NCBI GenBank assembly: GCA_910584205.1
Contig: CAJUAA010000021.1
Location: forward strand, 1-64,000
DNA from: an uncultured Lachnospiraceae bacterium
Lineage (GTDB): Bacteria; Bacillota; Clostridia; Lachnospirales; Lachnospiraceae
DNA length: 64,000 nt
Direction: 5' to 3'
The notes under the pieces are model-generated. The model did not search any database, was not told where the DNA came from, and saw only the letters and a program-made list of their open reading frames with translations. A program made the translations under genes and the position numbers. Each line of letters opens with the position of its first letter. Within the stretch, counting starts at the first letter, position 1. This document shows, in pieces, positions 20,533 through 29,920 of this stretch.

Positions 20533-20561
20533 TTGCGTCGGGCGCTGTCCTGTGCTATAAT
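20533..20561 (+). promoter_or_regulatory. Promoter for the rpmE-yqhQ-prmC-prfA cluster
   Basis: TTGCGT (20533-20538), 17 bp, then TATAAT (20556-20561) with a TGC extension directly before it. This is one of the best sigma-A sites in the window and lies 139 nt ahead of the rpmE ATG. Confidence 0.7.
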
Positions 20562-20567
20562 CGTGAA

Positions 20568-20699
20568 GATAACGTGAGAAAAGAACCACAGGGACTTGTG
20601 GGGATAGCCCGGGATAGCTTGCCGTGGATCTACCGGAGCGGCATTGGCCGGGAATTGGGAACAACCAGAAGTTCACGAATAATGAGAGAGGTGAAACAT
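20568..20699 (+). promoter_or_regulatory. Possible structured rpmE leader
   Basis: About 130 nt of GC-rich untranslated RNA would precede rpmE. It holds short pairings such as CCACA with TGTGG (near 20588-20601) and CCCGGGA/CCGG blocks around 20609-20652. Autogenous leaders for ribosomal protein L31 are known in several phyla, so a protein-binding leader is plausible, but I cannot match a specific consensus by eye. Confidence 0.3.
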
Positions 20700-20903
20700 A
20701 TGAAAGAAGGAATCCATCCGAATTATTTTCAGGCAACTGTAACCTGCAACTGCGGCAACACCTTTGTGACAGGTTCTACCAAGAAGGACATTCACGTAGA
20801 GATCTGTTCCAAATGCCACTCTTTCTACACAGGCCAGCAGAAGGCGGCAGCTGCCCGCGGACGTATTGATAAGTTCAATCGTAAATATGGTATCAGCAAA
20901 TAA
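20700..20903 (+). CDS. rpmE: 50S ribosomal protein L31, zinc-binding form
   Basis: A 67-aa protein starting MKEGIHPNY, the L31 hallmark. It has four cysteines at C16, C18, C36 and C39 that bind zinc, so this is the zinc-containing type and not the zinc-free paralogue made under zinc starvation. The start is set by GAGAGGTG at 6-nt spacing. It is followed by a terminator-like hairpin and then yqhQ. Confidence 0.97.
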   Translation: MKEGIHPNYFQATVTCNCGNTFVTGSTKKDIHVEICSKCHSFYTGQQKAAAARGRIDKFNRKYGISK

Positions 20904-20916
20904 GCAGCTGAAAGAC

Positions 20917-20949
20917 AGGTTGGGGTTATGGATAATCTCAACCTATTTT
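20917..20949 (+). terminator. Hairpin after rpmE
   Basis: AGGTTGGGGTTAT (20917-20929) is complementary to ATAATCTCAACCT (20932-20944), with a few central bases left as loop, followed by ATTTTA. It probably reduces read-through from rpmE into yqhQ. Confidence 0.65.
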
Positions 20950-21025
20950 ACTTCCATGGCAAAATACGGGAGCTGCCGGGAAGGCAGATCCCATTCTCAT
21001 ACTATACGTAAAAGGATGTGAAAGG

Positions 21026-21979
21026 ATGAAACCATCAGGAATTGGCGGCCAGGCGGTGCTTGAAGGGATCATGATGAAAAATAAAGAACGGTACTCGGTG
21101 GCGGTCCGGAAGCCGGACGGAGAGATTGAGGTCAAAGTGGACGTCCATGAGGGCATCGGCGGCAGGAGCATGTGGGCAAAGCTGCCTCTGGTCCGGGGGG
21201 TGGTCAATTTTGTGGATTCTCTCGTGCTGGGGATGGAGACGCTGACTTTTTCCGCCGGGTTCTATGAAGAAGAGGGGGAGGAAGAGCCGGGCGGATTCGA
21301 GCGGTTTTTGCTGAAGCTGTTCGGAGAAAAGGCCGAGCGGATCGTCATGGGCTTTACCGTGGCATTTTCCATCGTGATGGCGGTGGGGATCTTCATGGTG
21401 CTTCCCTATTTTATCTCCAACTTTTTCCGCAGTTATGTGGTGAGCAATACGCTGCTGGCCGTCATTGAAGGCGGGATCCGCCTGGGGCTTTTTGTACTTT
21501 ACGTGGTGCTGATTTCGTCCATGAAGGACATCCGGAGAGTCTATATGTATCACGGAGCGGAGCACAAGTGCATCAACTGCATCGAGCGGGGCAGGGAGCT
21601 GAATGTAAAGAACGTGCGGAAGAGTTCCCGCTATCACTCCAGATGTGGGACCAGTTTTCTGTTTATCGTAATGATTATCAGTATCATTTTCTTTATTTTT
21701 ATCCGTGTGGAATCTCCGGTGCTGCGCGTGGCCTTTCGGATTCTTCTGATTCCGGTCATCGCAGGCGTGTCCTATGAATTTATCCGGCTTGCGGGACGCA
21801 GTGACAATGTACTCGTGAGAATTTTAAGCCTGCCGGGTAAGGGGATGCAGATGCTGACCACAAAGGAGCCGGAGGACGACATGATCGAAGTGGCCATGGC
21901 GGCGGTGGAAGCGGTTTTTGACTGGAGAGAATTTCTTGGATATCCTCTGTACGACGAGGAGGAAGGCGAAGAACTGTGA
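21026..21979 (+). CDS. yqhQ: DUF1385 membrane protein (YqhQ family)
   Basis: A 317-aa protein with the family N-terminus GIGGQAVLEGIMMK, an HGAEHKCINCIERG segment (His/Cys-rich, possible metal site) and at least four hydrophobic stretches (around 113-133, 145-167, 212-232, 240-255). The reaction is unknown. The same order rpmE-DUF1385-prmC-prfA occurs in many Clostridia, which supports the call. Its stop overlaps the prmC GTG start. Confidence 0.88.
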   Translation: MKPSGIGGQAVLEGIMMKNKERYSVAVRKPDGEIEVKVDVHEGIGGRSMWAKLPLVRGVVNFVDSLVLGMETLTFSAGFYEEEGEEEPGGFERFLLKLFGEKAERIVMGFTVAFSIVMAVGIFMVLPYFISNFFRSYVVSNTLLAVIEGGIRLGLFVLYVVLISSMKDIRRVYMYHGAEHKCINCIERGRELNVKNVRKSSRYHSRCGTSFLFIVMIISIIFFIFIRVESPVLRVAFRILLIPVIAGVSYEFIRLAGRSDNVLVRILSLPGKGMQMLTTKEPEDDMIEVAMAAVEAVFDWREFLGYPLYDEEEGEEL

Positions 21980-22806
21980 AGCTTACAGAGCTGCTCGGGG
22001 AGGGGAAGGAGATCCTCCGAAGGGCGGGGATCGACGAATGGGAGCTGGATGCATGGTATCTTCTGGAATATGCAGGAAGTTATGCAAAGGATGAACGGTT
22101 TCTGCATCCGGGCCGGGAGGTGGAGCCGGAGCACGAGCGGCATTATCGGGAGCTTCTGGGAGAGAGAAGCCGCCATGTGCCGCTGCAGCATCTGACAGGC
22201 GTTCAGGATTTCATGGGCTTTTCGTTTTATGTGAATGAAGATGTGCTGATTCCCAGGCAGGATACGGAGATTCTGGTGGAGGAAGCGATAAGATATATCC
22301 GTCCGGGTATGCGCGTCCTGGATCTGTGTACCGGAAGCGGCTGCATCCTGTTCAGCGTCCTGAAGCTGGTACCCGGAGTATCGGGGACCGGCGCAGACCT
22401 GTCGGAAAAGGCGCTGAGGGTGGCGGAGCGGAACCGGAACCGCCTTAAGGTCTGTTCCGGGCTTCTGCAGAGCGATCTTTTTGAACGGGTGGAAGGAAGG
22501 TATGACTGCATCCTGTCCAACCCGCCCTACATCCCGTCGGATGTGGTGGATACGCTTATGGAAGAGGTGCGGGATCATGAGCCGCGTCTGGCGCTGGATG
22601 GCAGAGAAGACGGGCTGTATTATTATAGAAAGATTACAGAACAGAGTCCGGGGTATCTGGAACCGGGCGGCTGGCTTTTTTTTGAAATCGGATACGATCA
22701 GGCGGAGCAGGTCCGGCTGTTGATGGAAAAGGAGTTTACCGGAATTCGGGTGGTAAAGGATCTGTCGGGCCATGACCGGGTCGTGTATGGGAGACTGAAG
22801 ACATAG
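21976..22806 (+). CDS. prmC: Release factor glutamine methyltransferase
   Basis: Methylates the glutamine of the GGQ motif in release factors, using S-adenosylmethionine. The 276-aa protein has an N-terminal helical domain, SAM-binding VLDLCTGSGCILFSVLK and the catalytic NPPY at 182-185. Translation starts at GTG, overlapping the yqhQ stop (GTGA). prfA, the gene for its substrate, follows 18 nt downstream. Confidence 0.96.
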   Translation: MKLTELLGEGKEILRRAGIDEWELDAWYLLEYAGSYAKDERFLHPGREVEPEHERHYRELLGERSRHVPLQHLTGVQDFMGFSFYVNEDVLIPRQDTEILVEEAIRYIRPGMRVLDLCTGSGCILFSVLKLVPGVSGTGADLSEKALRVAERNRNRLKVCSGLLQSDLFERVEGRYDCILSNPPYIPSDVVDTLMEEVRDHEPRLALDGREDGLYYYRKITEQSPGYLEPGGWLFFEIGYDQAEQVRLLMEKEFTGIRVVKDLSGHDRVVYGRLKT

Positions 22807-22824
22807 ACAGTTTGGAGGAATGAG

Positions 22825-23901
22825 ATGTTTGACAGATTAGAAGATCTGGTGAGGCGGTATGAGGAGATTACAAACGAGCTGACGGAGCCGTCCGTTGTGA
22901 ATGACCAGAACCGTTTTCGGAAGCTGATGAAGGAGCAGGCGGACCTGCAGCCTCTGGTGGACGCCTATACGGAATACCGGAAATGTCAGGAGACCATCGA
23001 GGACAGCCTTGCGCTGCTGGACGGAGAGTCCGACGAAGAGATGCGGGAGATGCTGAAGGAAGAGTTATCGGACGCCAGAAGGCGGATGGGGGAGCTGGAG
23101 CAGCAGATGAAGATCCTGCTCCTTCCGAAGGACCCCAATGACGACAAGAACGTCATCGTGGAGATCCGTGCCGGAGCCGGCGGAGATGAGGCGGCGCTGT
23201 TCGCAGCGGAGATTTACCGGATGTACGCCCATTATGCGGAGTCCCGGCGCTGGAAAGTGGAACTGATGGAGGCGGACGAGATCGGGATCGGGGGCATGAA
23301 GAGCGTAACCTTCATGGTCACCGGGCAGGGCGCCTATTCCGTCATGAAATACGAATCCGGCGTGCACCGGGTACAGCGGGTGCCGGAGACGGAGTCCGGC
23401 GGGCGGATTCACACGTCCACGATCACCGTTGCCGTCATGCCGGAGGCGGAGGAAGTGGATGTGCAGATCGATGAAAAGGATATTCGGATCGATGTCATGA
23501 GAGCGTCCGGAAACGGCGGCCAGTGCGTCAATACCACGGATTCCGCCGTACGTCTGACCCACTATCCCACCGGGATCGTGGTGTACAGCCAGACGGAGAA
23601 ATCGCAGCTGCAGAACAAGGCGAAGGCATTTGCCCTGCTGAGAGCGAAGCTGTACGATATAGAGTGCCAGAAGGCGCATGATGCGGAGGCGGAGGCCAGG
23701 AGGAGCCAGATTGGCACCGGAGACCGTTCGGAGAAGATCAGAACCTATAATTTCCCGCAGGGACGGGTGACGGACCATCGGATCGGCCTGACCCTGTATA
23801 AGCTTGACAAGGTCATGAACGGCGATATCCAGGAGATCCTGGATGCCTGTATCGCAGCGGATCAGGCGGCAAGGCTGGGCAGGCTGAATGAAGAAAGTTG
23901 A
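22825..23901 (+). CDS. prfA: Peptide chain release factor 1
   Basis: Reads stop codons UAA and UAG and releases the finished chain. The 358-aa protein has the PxT codon-recognition motif in VQRVPETES, which marks RF1 and not RF2, and the GGQ motif at 231-233 (in [16 protein letters not shown]), the target of PrmC. TTGGAGGAATGAG precedes the ATG. Confidence 0.97.
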   Translation: MFDRLEDLVRRYEEITNELTEPSVVNDQNRFRKLMKEQADLQPLVDAYTEYRKCQETIEDSLALLDGESDEEMREMLKEELSDARRRMGELEQQMKILLLPKDPNDDKNVIVEIRAGAGGDEAALFAAEIYRMYAHYAESRRWKVELMEADEIGIGGMKSVTFMVTGQGAYSVMKYESGVHRVQRVPETESGGRIHTSTITVAVMPEAEEVDVQIDEKDIRIDVMRASGNGGQCVNTTDSAVRLTHYPTGIVVYSQTEKSQLQNKAKAFALLRAKLYDIECQKAHDAEAEARRSQIGTGDRSEKIRTYNFPQGRVTDHRIGLTLYKLDKVMNGDIQEILDACIAADQAARLGRLNEES

Positions 23902-23921
23902 ATGAAGAAAAGGAAAACAGG

Positions 23922-23950
23922 TTGAAATTACCAGCTGTTTTACGTATAAT
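23922..23950 (+). promoter_or_regulatory. Promoter for glmM
   Basis: TTGAAA (23922-23927), 17-bp spacer, TATAAT (23945-23950), 45 nt upstream of the glmM ATG. There is no glmS-type ribozyme in this short leader. Confidence 0.7.
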
Positions 23951-23995
23951 ATACAATTGAAACTTGAAAAGATAATGGATAGTGAGGATGGAAAA

Positions 23996-25330
23996 ATGGG
24001 AAAATATTTTGGGACGGACGGCTTTCGCGGTGAAGCGAATGTAAAACTGACAGTGGAGCATGCCTATAAAGTAGGCCGTTATCTTGGATGGTATTATGGA
24101 CGGGAGCACAAGGCGCAGATCGTCATCGGAAAGGATACGAGGAGATCCAGCTATATGTTTGAGTATGCGCTGGTGTCCGGGCTGACCGCTTCCGGGGCGG
24201 ATGTGTATCTGCTTCATGTGACAACGACGCCCAGCGTCTCCTACGTGGTCCGCACGGAAGGCTTTGACTGCGGGATTATGATTTCCGCAAGCCACAATCC
24301 GTTTTACGACAACGGAATCAAGATCATCAACAGCATGGGTTACAAGATGGATGCGTCGGTGGAGGAACAGATCGAGGCTTACATCGACGGAGAGACGGAA
24401 GAGATTCCGCTGGCGGTAAAGGAGCACATCGGACGGACCGTGGATTTTTCCGCCGGACGGAACCGCTATATCGGTTATCTGATTTCCCTGCCCACCAGGT
24501 CTTTTAAAAACATGCGGGTGGGACTGGACTGCTCCAATGGCAGTGCGTCGTCCATCGCAAAGAGCGTGTTTGACGCGCTGGGAGCAAAGACCTATGTGAT
24601 CCACAACGATCCGGACGGGACGAATATCAATCAGGACTGCGGTTCCACTCATATCGAGGCGCTTCAGGCTTTTGTGAAGGAGAAAGGGCTGGATGTGGGG
24701 TTTGCCTATGACGGAGACGCGGACCGCTGCCTGGCGGTGGATGAGCATGGAAATGTGGTGGACGGAGACCTGATCCTGTACATCTGCGGAAAGTATATGA
24801 AGGAGATCGGGCAGCTCAAGGATGATATGATCGTTACGACGATCATGTCCAACATAGGCCTGTACAAAGCCTGCGACCGGATCGGCCTGAATTATCAAAA
24901 GACAAAGGTCGGGGATAAATATGTATTTGAGAACATGATGGAGAACGGATACCGTCTTGGAGGCGAACAGTCCGGACATATCATCTTCAGCAAGCATGCG
25001 ACCACCGGCGACGGAATCCTGACTTCCCTGAAGATCATGGAAGTGCTGCTGGAGAAGAAGACCACGCTGGCTGCGCTGGCTTCGGAGGTGAAGATCTATC
25101 CGCAGCTGCTTCAGAATCTGCGCGTGACCGATAAAAAGGCGGTGCTGGAGCATCCGGAAGTCAGAGCGGCGATCCAGAAAGTGGAGGAGGCTCTGGGCAC
25201 GGACGGAAGAATCCTTGTGAGAGAGAGCGGCACGGAGCCGGTGCTCAGGGTTATGGTGGAAGCAACGACGCAGGAGCTGTGCGAGACATACGTGTCTCAG
25301 GTGATCGACACCATGAAAAGCGTAATGTAA
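23996..25330 (+). CDS. glmM: Phosphoglucosamine mutase-type phosphohexomutase
   Basis: Interconverts glucosamine-6-phosphate and glucosamine-1-phosphate for cell-wall precursor synthesis. The 444-aa protein starts with the GlmM hallmark MGKYFGTDGFRGEAN. It has the phosphoserine loop ISASHNPFYDNG (catalytic S99), the metal-binding DGDADRCL and the C-terminal phosphate-binding RESGTEPVLRVMVE. ATG at 23996 follows GAGGA; an in-frame ATG 13 codons upstream lies almost on the -10 box, so it is excluded. Confidence 0.93.
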   Translation: MGKYFGTDGFRGEANVKLTVEHAYKVGRYLGWYYGREHKAQIVIGKDTRRSSYMFEYALVSGLTASGADVYLLHVTTTPSVSYVVRTEGFDCGIMISASHNPFYDNGIKIINSMGYKMDASVEEQIEAYIDGETEEIPLAVKEHIGRTVDFSAGRNRYIGYLISLPTRSFKNMRVGLDCSNGSASSIAKSVFDALGAKTYVIHNDPDGTNINQDCGSTHIEALQAFVKEKGLDVGFAYDGDADRCLAVDEHGNVVDGDLILYICGKYMKEIGQLKDDMIVTTIMSNIGLYKACDRIGLNYQKTKVGDKYVFENMMENGYRLGGEQSGHIIFSKHATTGDGILTSLKIMEVLLEKKTTLAALASEVKIYPQLLQNLRVTDKKAVLEHPEVRAAIQKVEEALGTDGRILVRESGTEPVLRVMVEATTQELCETYVSQVIDTMKSVM

Positions 25331-25358
25331 GGTTATGGAAAATACACAGGAGGGTATC

Positions 25359-26279
25359 ATGAAAAAAACGACACTGGTAGTCATGGCGGCGGGGATCGGC
25401 AGCCGTTTTGGGGGAGGCATCAAGCAGCTGGAGCCGGTCGGGCCGTCCGGAGAGATCATCATCGACTATTCCATCCATGATGCCATAGAGGCCGGTTTTG
25501 ACAAGGTCGTATTCATCATACGGAAGGATCTGGAGAAAGACTTCAGAGAGGTGATCGGCAACCGGATGGAAAAACGCATAGAGACTGCTTACGTATTTCA
25601 GGAACTGGAGGATCTGCCGGATGGATTTACAAAGCCGGCAGAGCGCAGAAAGCCCTGGGGGACGGGGCAGGCGATTCTGTGCTGCCAGGATGTGGTGCGG
25701 GAGCCCTTTGCGGTCATCAACGCGGACGACTATTACGGAAAAGAGGCTTTTGTGAAAGTTCATGATTACCTGGTGCAGGATCATGCGTCCGGGGACCGGA
25801 TGGAGTTCTGTATGGCAGGTTTTCTGCTGGGCAATACCCTGAGTGAGAATGGCGGTGTAACCAGAGGAATCTGCAGTGTGGATCAGGATCACCATCTGAC
25901 CCGGGTCAATGAAACAAAGAACATTGTAAAAACAGAAGAAGGAGCCGCCATCCGTCAGGAGGACGGCACCCTTCGTCCGGTGGACGCGTCCTGTCCGGTC
26001 TCCATGAATATGTGGGGGCTGACGCCGGAGATCTTTCCGGTACTGGAAAGCGGGTTTGCGCAGTTCCTTTCAAAGCTTCCGGATATGACGCAGGGAGAGT
26101 ACCTGATCCCTACGATCATTGACGAACTGATTCAGGAAGAAAAAGCGAATGTAACAGTTCTTGCGTCCGGGGACCGGTGGTTTGGCGTCACCTATAAGGA
26201 AGATAAGCCGGCGGTGATCCGTTCCTTCCGGGAACTGATTGAAGCCGGAGTCTATCCGGAAAAACTGTTTGAATCATAA
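25359..26279 (+). CDS. Sugar-phosphate nucleotidyltransferase-like protein
   Basis: A 306-aa protein with the N-terminal nucleotide-binding loop of the NTP-transferase family (VVMAAGIGSRFGGGIKQLEP) and the metal-binding VINADDYYG near residue 120. The spacing differs from RmlA and GalU, and the end domain is not a left-handed helix, so the substrate is uncertain. ATG at 25359 follows AGGAGG. It lies 28 nt after glmM and is closed by a terminator, so it probably shares the glmM promoter; activation of a cell-wall or glycan sugar is a reasonable guess. Confidence 0.8.
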   Translation: MKKTTLVVMAAGIGSRFGGGIKQLEPVGPSGEIIIDYSIHDAIEAGFDKVVFIIRKDLEKDFREVIGNRMEKRIETAYVFQELEDLPDGFTKPAERRKPWGTGQAILCCQDVVREPFAVINADDYYGKEAFVKVHDYLVQDHASGDRMEFCMAGFLLGNTLSENGGVTRGICSVDQDHHLTRVNETKNIVKTEEGAAIRQEDGTLRPVDASCPVSMNMWGLTPEIFPVLESGFAQFLSKLPDMTQGEYLIPTIIDELIQEEKANVTVLASGDRWFGVTYKEDKPAVIRSFRELIEAGVYPEKLFES

Positions 26280-26296
26280 TCAAAGGAAACAGATCG

Positions 26297-26335
26297 GCGG
26301 AGCTGCCATTTTCAGCGGCTCCGCATGAGTTTTTC
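26297..26335 (+). terminator. Terminator after the nucleotidyltransferase gene
   Basis: A 10-bp stem (GCGGAGCTGC 26297-26306 with GCGGCTCCGC 26315-26324, one G-T pair), 8-nt loop, followed by ATGAGTTTTT. Confidence 0.75.
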
Positions 26336-26350
26336 ACAGGAGTATAAAAT

Positions 26351-27259
26351 ATGATGGAAATTCCATTTAAAAGGCCGCAGCTGGAGGACCGGCAGGAGAT
26401 ACTGTCTTTCCTGGACGGACAGAAGTACCGGGGCTGTGAGCGTACCTTTGCCAATATTTATCTGTGGGCCCGGTTTTATGATCTGAAGTGGGCCAGGGTC
26501 GAAGATACACTGGTGTTCCGCATGAACGCGGACGGCCGGTATTCCTATACGTATCCGGCCGGAGACGGTGACCGGAAGGCGGCGGTGGAGCAGATCATGC
26601 AGGAGTGCAGAGAGGCGGGCTGCCCGGTAAGGATTCATGGGATGAGCAAGGAAGAATATGAGGAGCTGGAGCAGTATTTTCCCGGTATGTTCTCTGTGGA
26701 ATGGCCCAGGGACGTGGAGGATTACGTCTATGAAACCGAGAAACTGATCTGCCTGTCCGGGAAGAAATATCACGGGAAGAAGAATCATATCAATCAGTTC
26801 AAGGCAGCGCATCCGGACTGGAGCTATGAGACGCTCAGCGACGACAATGTGGAGGAGTGCTTTCAGATGGCTCTCCGCTGGAGAGAATTTAACGGCTGCG
26901 AGGGAGATCCGGAAAAGAACAAGGAGATGTGCGTGGCGCTGAATTCCCTGCGCCTCCATAAGGAGCTGGAGCTTCGGGGCGGGGTGCTCCGGGCAGGCGG
27001 CGAGGTCATCGCGTTTACCCTGGGAGAGCCGGTGTCAGAGGATACGTTCGTGGTCCATATCGAGAAGGCTTATGCGGATGTCCGCGGGGCCTATCCCATG
27101 ATCAATCAGCAGTTTCTGGAGCACGAAGTGTCCGGGTATCCGTATGTCAACCGTGAGGACGATACCGGGGACGAGGGGCTGCGTCAGGCGAAGCTGTCCT
27201 ATCATCCGGTATTTATGGTGGAAAAAGGAACGGCAGTATTAAGAGGTGAGAATATATGA
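26351..27259 (+). CDS. DUF2156 (phosphatidylglycerol lysyltransferase C-terminal-like) protein
   Basis: A 302-aa soluble protein of the acetyltransferase-like DUF2156 fold, the catalytic domain found at the C terminus of MprF lipid lysyltransferases. Typical segments are CERTFANIYLWARFYD, KKYHGKKNHINQFKA and the late acyl-donor region VVHIEKAYADVRGAYPMINQ. No membrane domain is present, so it is a stand-alone version with an unknown acceptor. AGGAG lies 8 nt before the ATG. Its stop overlaps the hisC start (ATGA). Confidence 0.8.
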   Translation: MMEIPFKRPQLEDRQEILSFLDGQKYRGCERTFANIYLWARFYDLKWARVEDTLVFRMNADGRYSYTYPAGDGDRKAAVEQIMQECREAGCPVRIHGMSKEEYEELEQYFPGMFSVEWPRDVEDYVYETEKLICLSGKKYHGKKNHINQFKAAHPDWSYETLSDDNVEECFQMALRWREFNGCEGDPEKNKEMCVALNSLRLHKELELRGGVLRAGGEVIAFTLGEPVSEDTFVVHIEKAYADVRGAYPMINQQFLEHEVSGYPYVNREDDTGDEGLRQAKLSYHPVFMVEKGTAVLRGENI

Positions 27260-28323
27260 AAGCATGGGAGAAAAATGTGAGGAAGGTAACGCCTTATACG
27301 CCGGGCGACCAGCCGAACAGGCCCAGAATGGTGAAACTGAACACAAACGAGAATCCGTATCCTCCGGCTCCTGGAGTGGCGAAAGCGCTGGAAGCGTTTG
27401 AAACCGACTGCCTGCGGCTGTATCCGGACCCGAAGTCGTCGATTCTGGTGGATGCGCTGGCGGAATACTGCCATGTAAAGCCGGAGCAGGTATTCGTGGG
27501 CGTTGGCTCCGACGATGTGCTGGCGCTTGCATTTATGACCTTTTTCAATTCGGACAGGCCGGTGCTGTTCCCGGATATCACATATTCCTTTTATCCGGTA
27601 TGGGCAGAGGAATTCCGGATTCCCTTTGAGACTCCGGCTCTGGATGAGGAATTCCGGATCCGTAAGGAAGATTACTACCGTGAGAACGGAGGCGTGATCT
27701 TTCCGAATCCCAACGCGCCCACGTCGCTGGCTCTGGGACGTTCGGATGTGGAAGATATCATCCGCCACAATCCGGACAGCGTAGTCATCGTAGACGAGGC
27801 GTATGTGGATTTCGGAGCGGAATCCGCCCTTGGCCTGGTAGACCGGTATGAGAATCTGCTGGTGGTGCAGACCTTTTCCAAATCCCGCTCCATGGCGGGC
27901 ATGCGAATCGGTTTTGCAGTAGGAAGCCCGCTGCTCATCCGGTATTTGAATGATGTGAAATACTCCTTTAATTCCTACACCATGAATCAGCTGACACTGC
28001 GCCTCGGTGTGGAAGCGGTCAGGGATGAGGCATATTTCCGGTCCACTGTCGATAAGATTGTAAAGACCCGCGAAGAGGCGAAACGGATCCTGGGAGAGAT
28101 GGGATTCTGCTTTCCGGAATCCTGTTCCAATTTCCTGTTCATCACCCACCCCCGATACCGGGCGAAGGAGCTGTATGAGGCTTTGAAAAAGGAGGATATC
28201 TATGTGCGCCATTTTTCGGCGGCACGGATTGACAATTATCTGCGGGTAACCATTGGAACGGATGACGAGATGGCGGTTCTGTATGACTTTCTGAGACGGT
28301 ATGCAAAGAGGCAGAATACATAG
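27256..28323 (+). CDS. hisC: Histidinol-phosphate aminotransferase
   Basis: Pyridoxal-phosphate enzyme of the aspartate aminotransferase fold I, transaminating in histidine synthesis. The 355-aa protein has NTNENPYPPAPGV near the N terminus, the VDEAYVDFG cofactor region, the Schiff-base lysine K209 in TFSKSRSMAGMRIGF, and the phosphate-binding arginines near the C-terminal RVTIGT. No other his genes are here; close relatives may also act on aromatic amino acids, or as CobD-like enzymes, but the sequence is best matched by HisC. Confidence 0.88.
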   Translation: MKAWEKNVRKVTPYTPGDQPNRPRMVKLNTNENPYPPAPGVAKALEAFETDCLRLYPDPKSSILVDALAEYCHVKPEQVFVGVGSDDVLALAFMTFFNSDRPVLFPDITYSFYPVWAEEFRIPFETPALDEEFRIRKEDYYRENGGVIFPNPNAPTSLALGRSDVEDIIRHNPDSVVIVDEAYVDFGAESALGLVDRYENLLVVQTFSKSRSMAGMRIGFAVGSPLLIRYLNDVKYSFNSYTMNQLTLRLGVEAVRDEAYFRSTVDKIVKTREEAKRILGEMGFCFPESCSNFLFITHPRYRAKELYEALKKEDIYVRHFSAARIDNYLRVTIGTDDEMAVLYDFLRRYAKRQNT

Positions 28324-28349
28324 AATGGAGAGGAAAGGGTAAATAACGT

Positions 28350-28853
28350 ATGGATGGCTTGTTAACCTGGTTTATGGAGGCGCTGAATGGTAAAGTATCG
28401 AAGGAGCTGATTGTATTTATCATCTCCATGGTGCCCATTCTGGAACTGAGAGGCGGACTGGTGGCAGCTTCTGTCATGCAGATCGATATTGTCAGGGCGA
28501 TCTGGTACTGTGTGGTCGGAAATATCATTCCGGTGCCGTTTATCCTGCTTCTGATTACGCCGGTGTTCAACTGGCTGAAGAAGACAAAGACCTTCCGCCC
28601 GCTGGTGGAGAAGCTGGAAAGCCGTGCCATGGGCAAGAGCGAGCAGATCGAGAAATATCAGTTCTGGGGACTGGTCCTGTTTGTGGGCATTCCGCTTCCG
28701 GGGACCGGGGCCTGGACCGGATCGCTGATCGCGTCGCTGCTGGGTGTGAAATTCAAGAAAGCCTTTCCGGCTGTGATTCTGGGAATCATTATGGCTACGG
28801 TTATCATGTCGGTCTTTTCCTATGGGCTTCTGGGGGCGCTGATCCACGGATAG
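28350..28853 (+). CDS. Small multidrug export family protein (COG2426 type)
   Basis: A 167-aa membrane protein with three to four hydrophobic segments and the conserved VPILELRGGLVAA and LFVGIPLPGTGAWTGSLIASLLG motifs of the COG2426 family (DedA-like loops). The family name multidrug export is historical; the transported molecule is not established. It follows hisC by 26 nt and precedes a lipid-kinase gene by 30 nt, so it is probably in one operon with them. Confidence 0.8.
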   Translation: MDGLLTWFMEALNGKVSKELIVFIISMVPILELRGGLVAASVMQIDIVRAIWYCVVGNIIPVPFILLLITPVFNWLKKTKTFRPLVEKLESRAMGKSEQIEKYQFWGLVLFVGIPLPGTGAWTGSLIASLLGVKFKKAFPAVILGIIMATVIMSVFSYGLLGALIHG

Positions 28854-28883
28854 CCAAAAGGGGAATGGAGGGATGCATTCGGT

Positions 28884-29777
28884 ATGGGAGAGAAAAAACT
28901 GTATTTTATTTACAATCCCCATTCGGGGCGGGAACAGATCCGGACCAGGCTGGCAGATATTCTGCAGATTTTTTCGGAAGCAGGATACGATATGGAGGTC
29001 TGTCCGACCAGAGAACGAAAGGATGCCGTAAAACGGATCCGGGAGCTTCCGGACGGTTATGATCTGGTGGTATGCAGCGGCGGTGACGGTACCATGGACG
29101 AGGTGGTGCAGGGGATGATGCAGCGGGAAAAAAAGATTCCCATCGGCTACATTCCCTCGGGCACAGTCAATGATTTTGCCAGAAGCCTGAAAATTCCGCG
29201 GAACATGCTGAAGGCCGCGCGCATTGCGGTGAAGGGCAGAAATTTTCCCTGCGACATGGGAACCTTCAATGAGCAGCATTTTGTCTATATTGCGGCGTTC
29301 GGCATCTTTACGGATGTGGCGTATTCCACCAACCAGAATGTGAAAAATGTGCTTGGGCATATGGCGTACCTTCTGGAAGGGATGAAGCGCCTGGCGAATA
29401 TTCCGTCCTATCATATGCATCTGTACAGCGGGGAGCTGGAGACGGAGGGGGATTTTATCTTCGGTATGGTGACCAATTCCCGTTCGGTGGGCGGTTTTAA
29501 AAGCATCATCGGCAGAAAAGTACAGTTTGACGACGGTGTATTTGAGGTGACGTTCATCCAGAGGCCGCAGAATCCGGTGGAGCTGCAGGAAATACTGGGT
29601 GCGATCATCCTGAAGGAAATCGATTCCAAATACATGCACTCCTTCCGCACCTCCAGGCTGGTGGTGGAGGCGGATGGAGAGGTTCCCTGGACGCTGGACG
29701 GAGAATTCGGAGGCGAATGCCGCAGTGCGGTCATTCAGAACCATCAGAAGGCGCTGGAGATCCGCGTGGAAGGGTAA
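28884..29777 (+). CDS. Diacylglycerol/lipid kinase family protein
   Basis: A 297-aa member of the DAGK catalytic domain family (DgkB/YegS). It has the YNPHSGRE start, the nucleotide-binding CSGGDGTMDEVV (about 54-65), PSGTVNDFARSL, and a C-terminal beta-sandwich with DGE motifs. Such enzymes phosphorylate diacylglycerol or related lipids in phospholipid recycling. GGAGGGATGC precedes it at a long distance; the ATG at 28884 gives the full family N terminus. Confidence 0.88.
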   Translation: MGEKKLYFIYNPHSGREQIRTRLADILQIFSEAGYDMEVCPTRERKDAVKRIRELPDGYDLVVCSGGDGTMDEVVQGMMQREKKIPIGYIPSGTVNDFARSLKIPRNMLKAARIAVKGRNFPCDMGTFNEQHFVYIAAFGIFTDVAYSTNQNVKNVLGHMAYLLEGMKRLANIPSYHMHLYSGELETEGDFIFGMVTNSRSVGGFKSIIGRKVQFDDGVFEVTFIQRPQNPVELQEILGAIILKEIDSKYMHSFRTSRLVVEADGEVPWTLDGEFGGECRSAVIQNHQKALEIRVEG

Positions 29778-29874
29778 GCGCAGGCTGCGGCCTTTTGCAG
29801 CGTTTACAGTCATATATTTTGTGCATTGCGCTGTTTATAAGAATCATTTTCATATGGAAAAAGCAGTCCGGATC

Positions 29875-29883
29875 TGCTATACT
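29875..29883 (+). promoter_or_regulatory. Extended -10 promoter for rpiB
   Basis: TGC directly before TATACT (29878-29883), 38 nt upstream of the rpiB start. No strong -35 is visible, consistent with an extended -10 promoter. Confidence 0.45.
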
Positions 29884-29920
29884 GTAACCATCAATACAAA
29901 TACATTTGGAGGATTTTCAT

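Noticed and set aside
23813..25462. 549-codon open frame opposite prfA and glmM
   Set aside because: It lies across two certain genes and their promoter and has no recognisable domain; long antisense frames are common in this GC-rich region.
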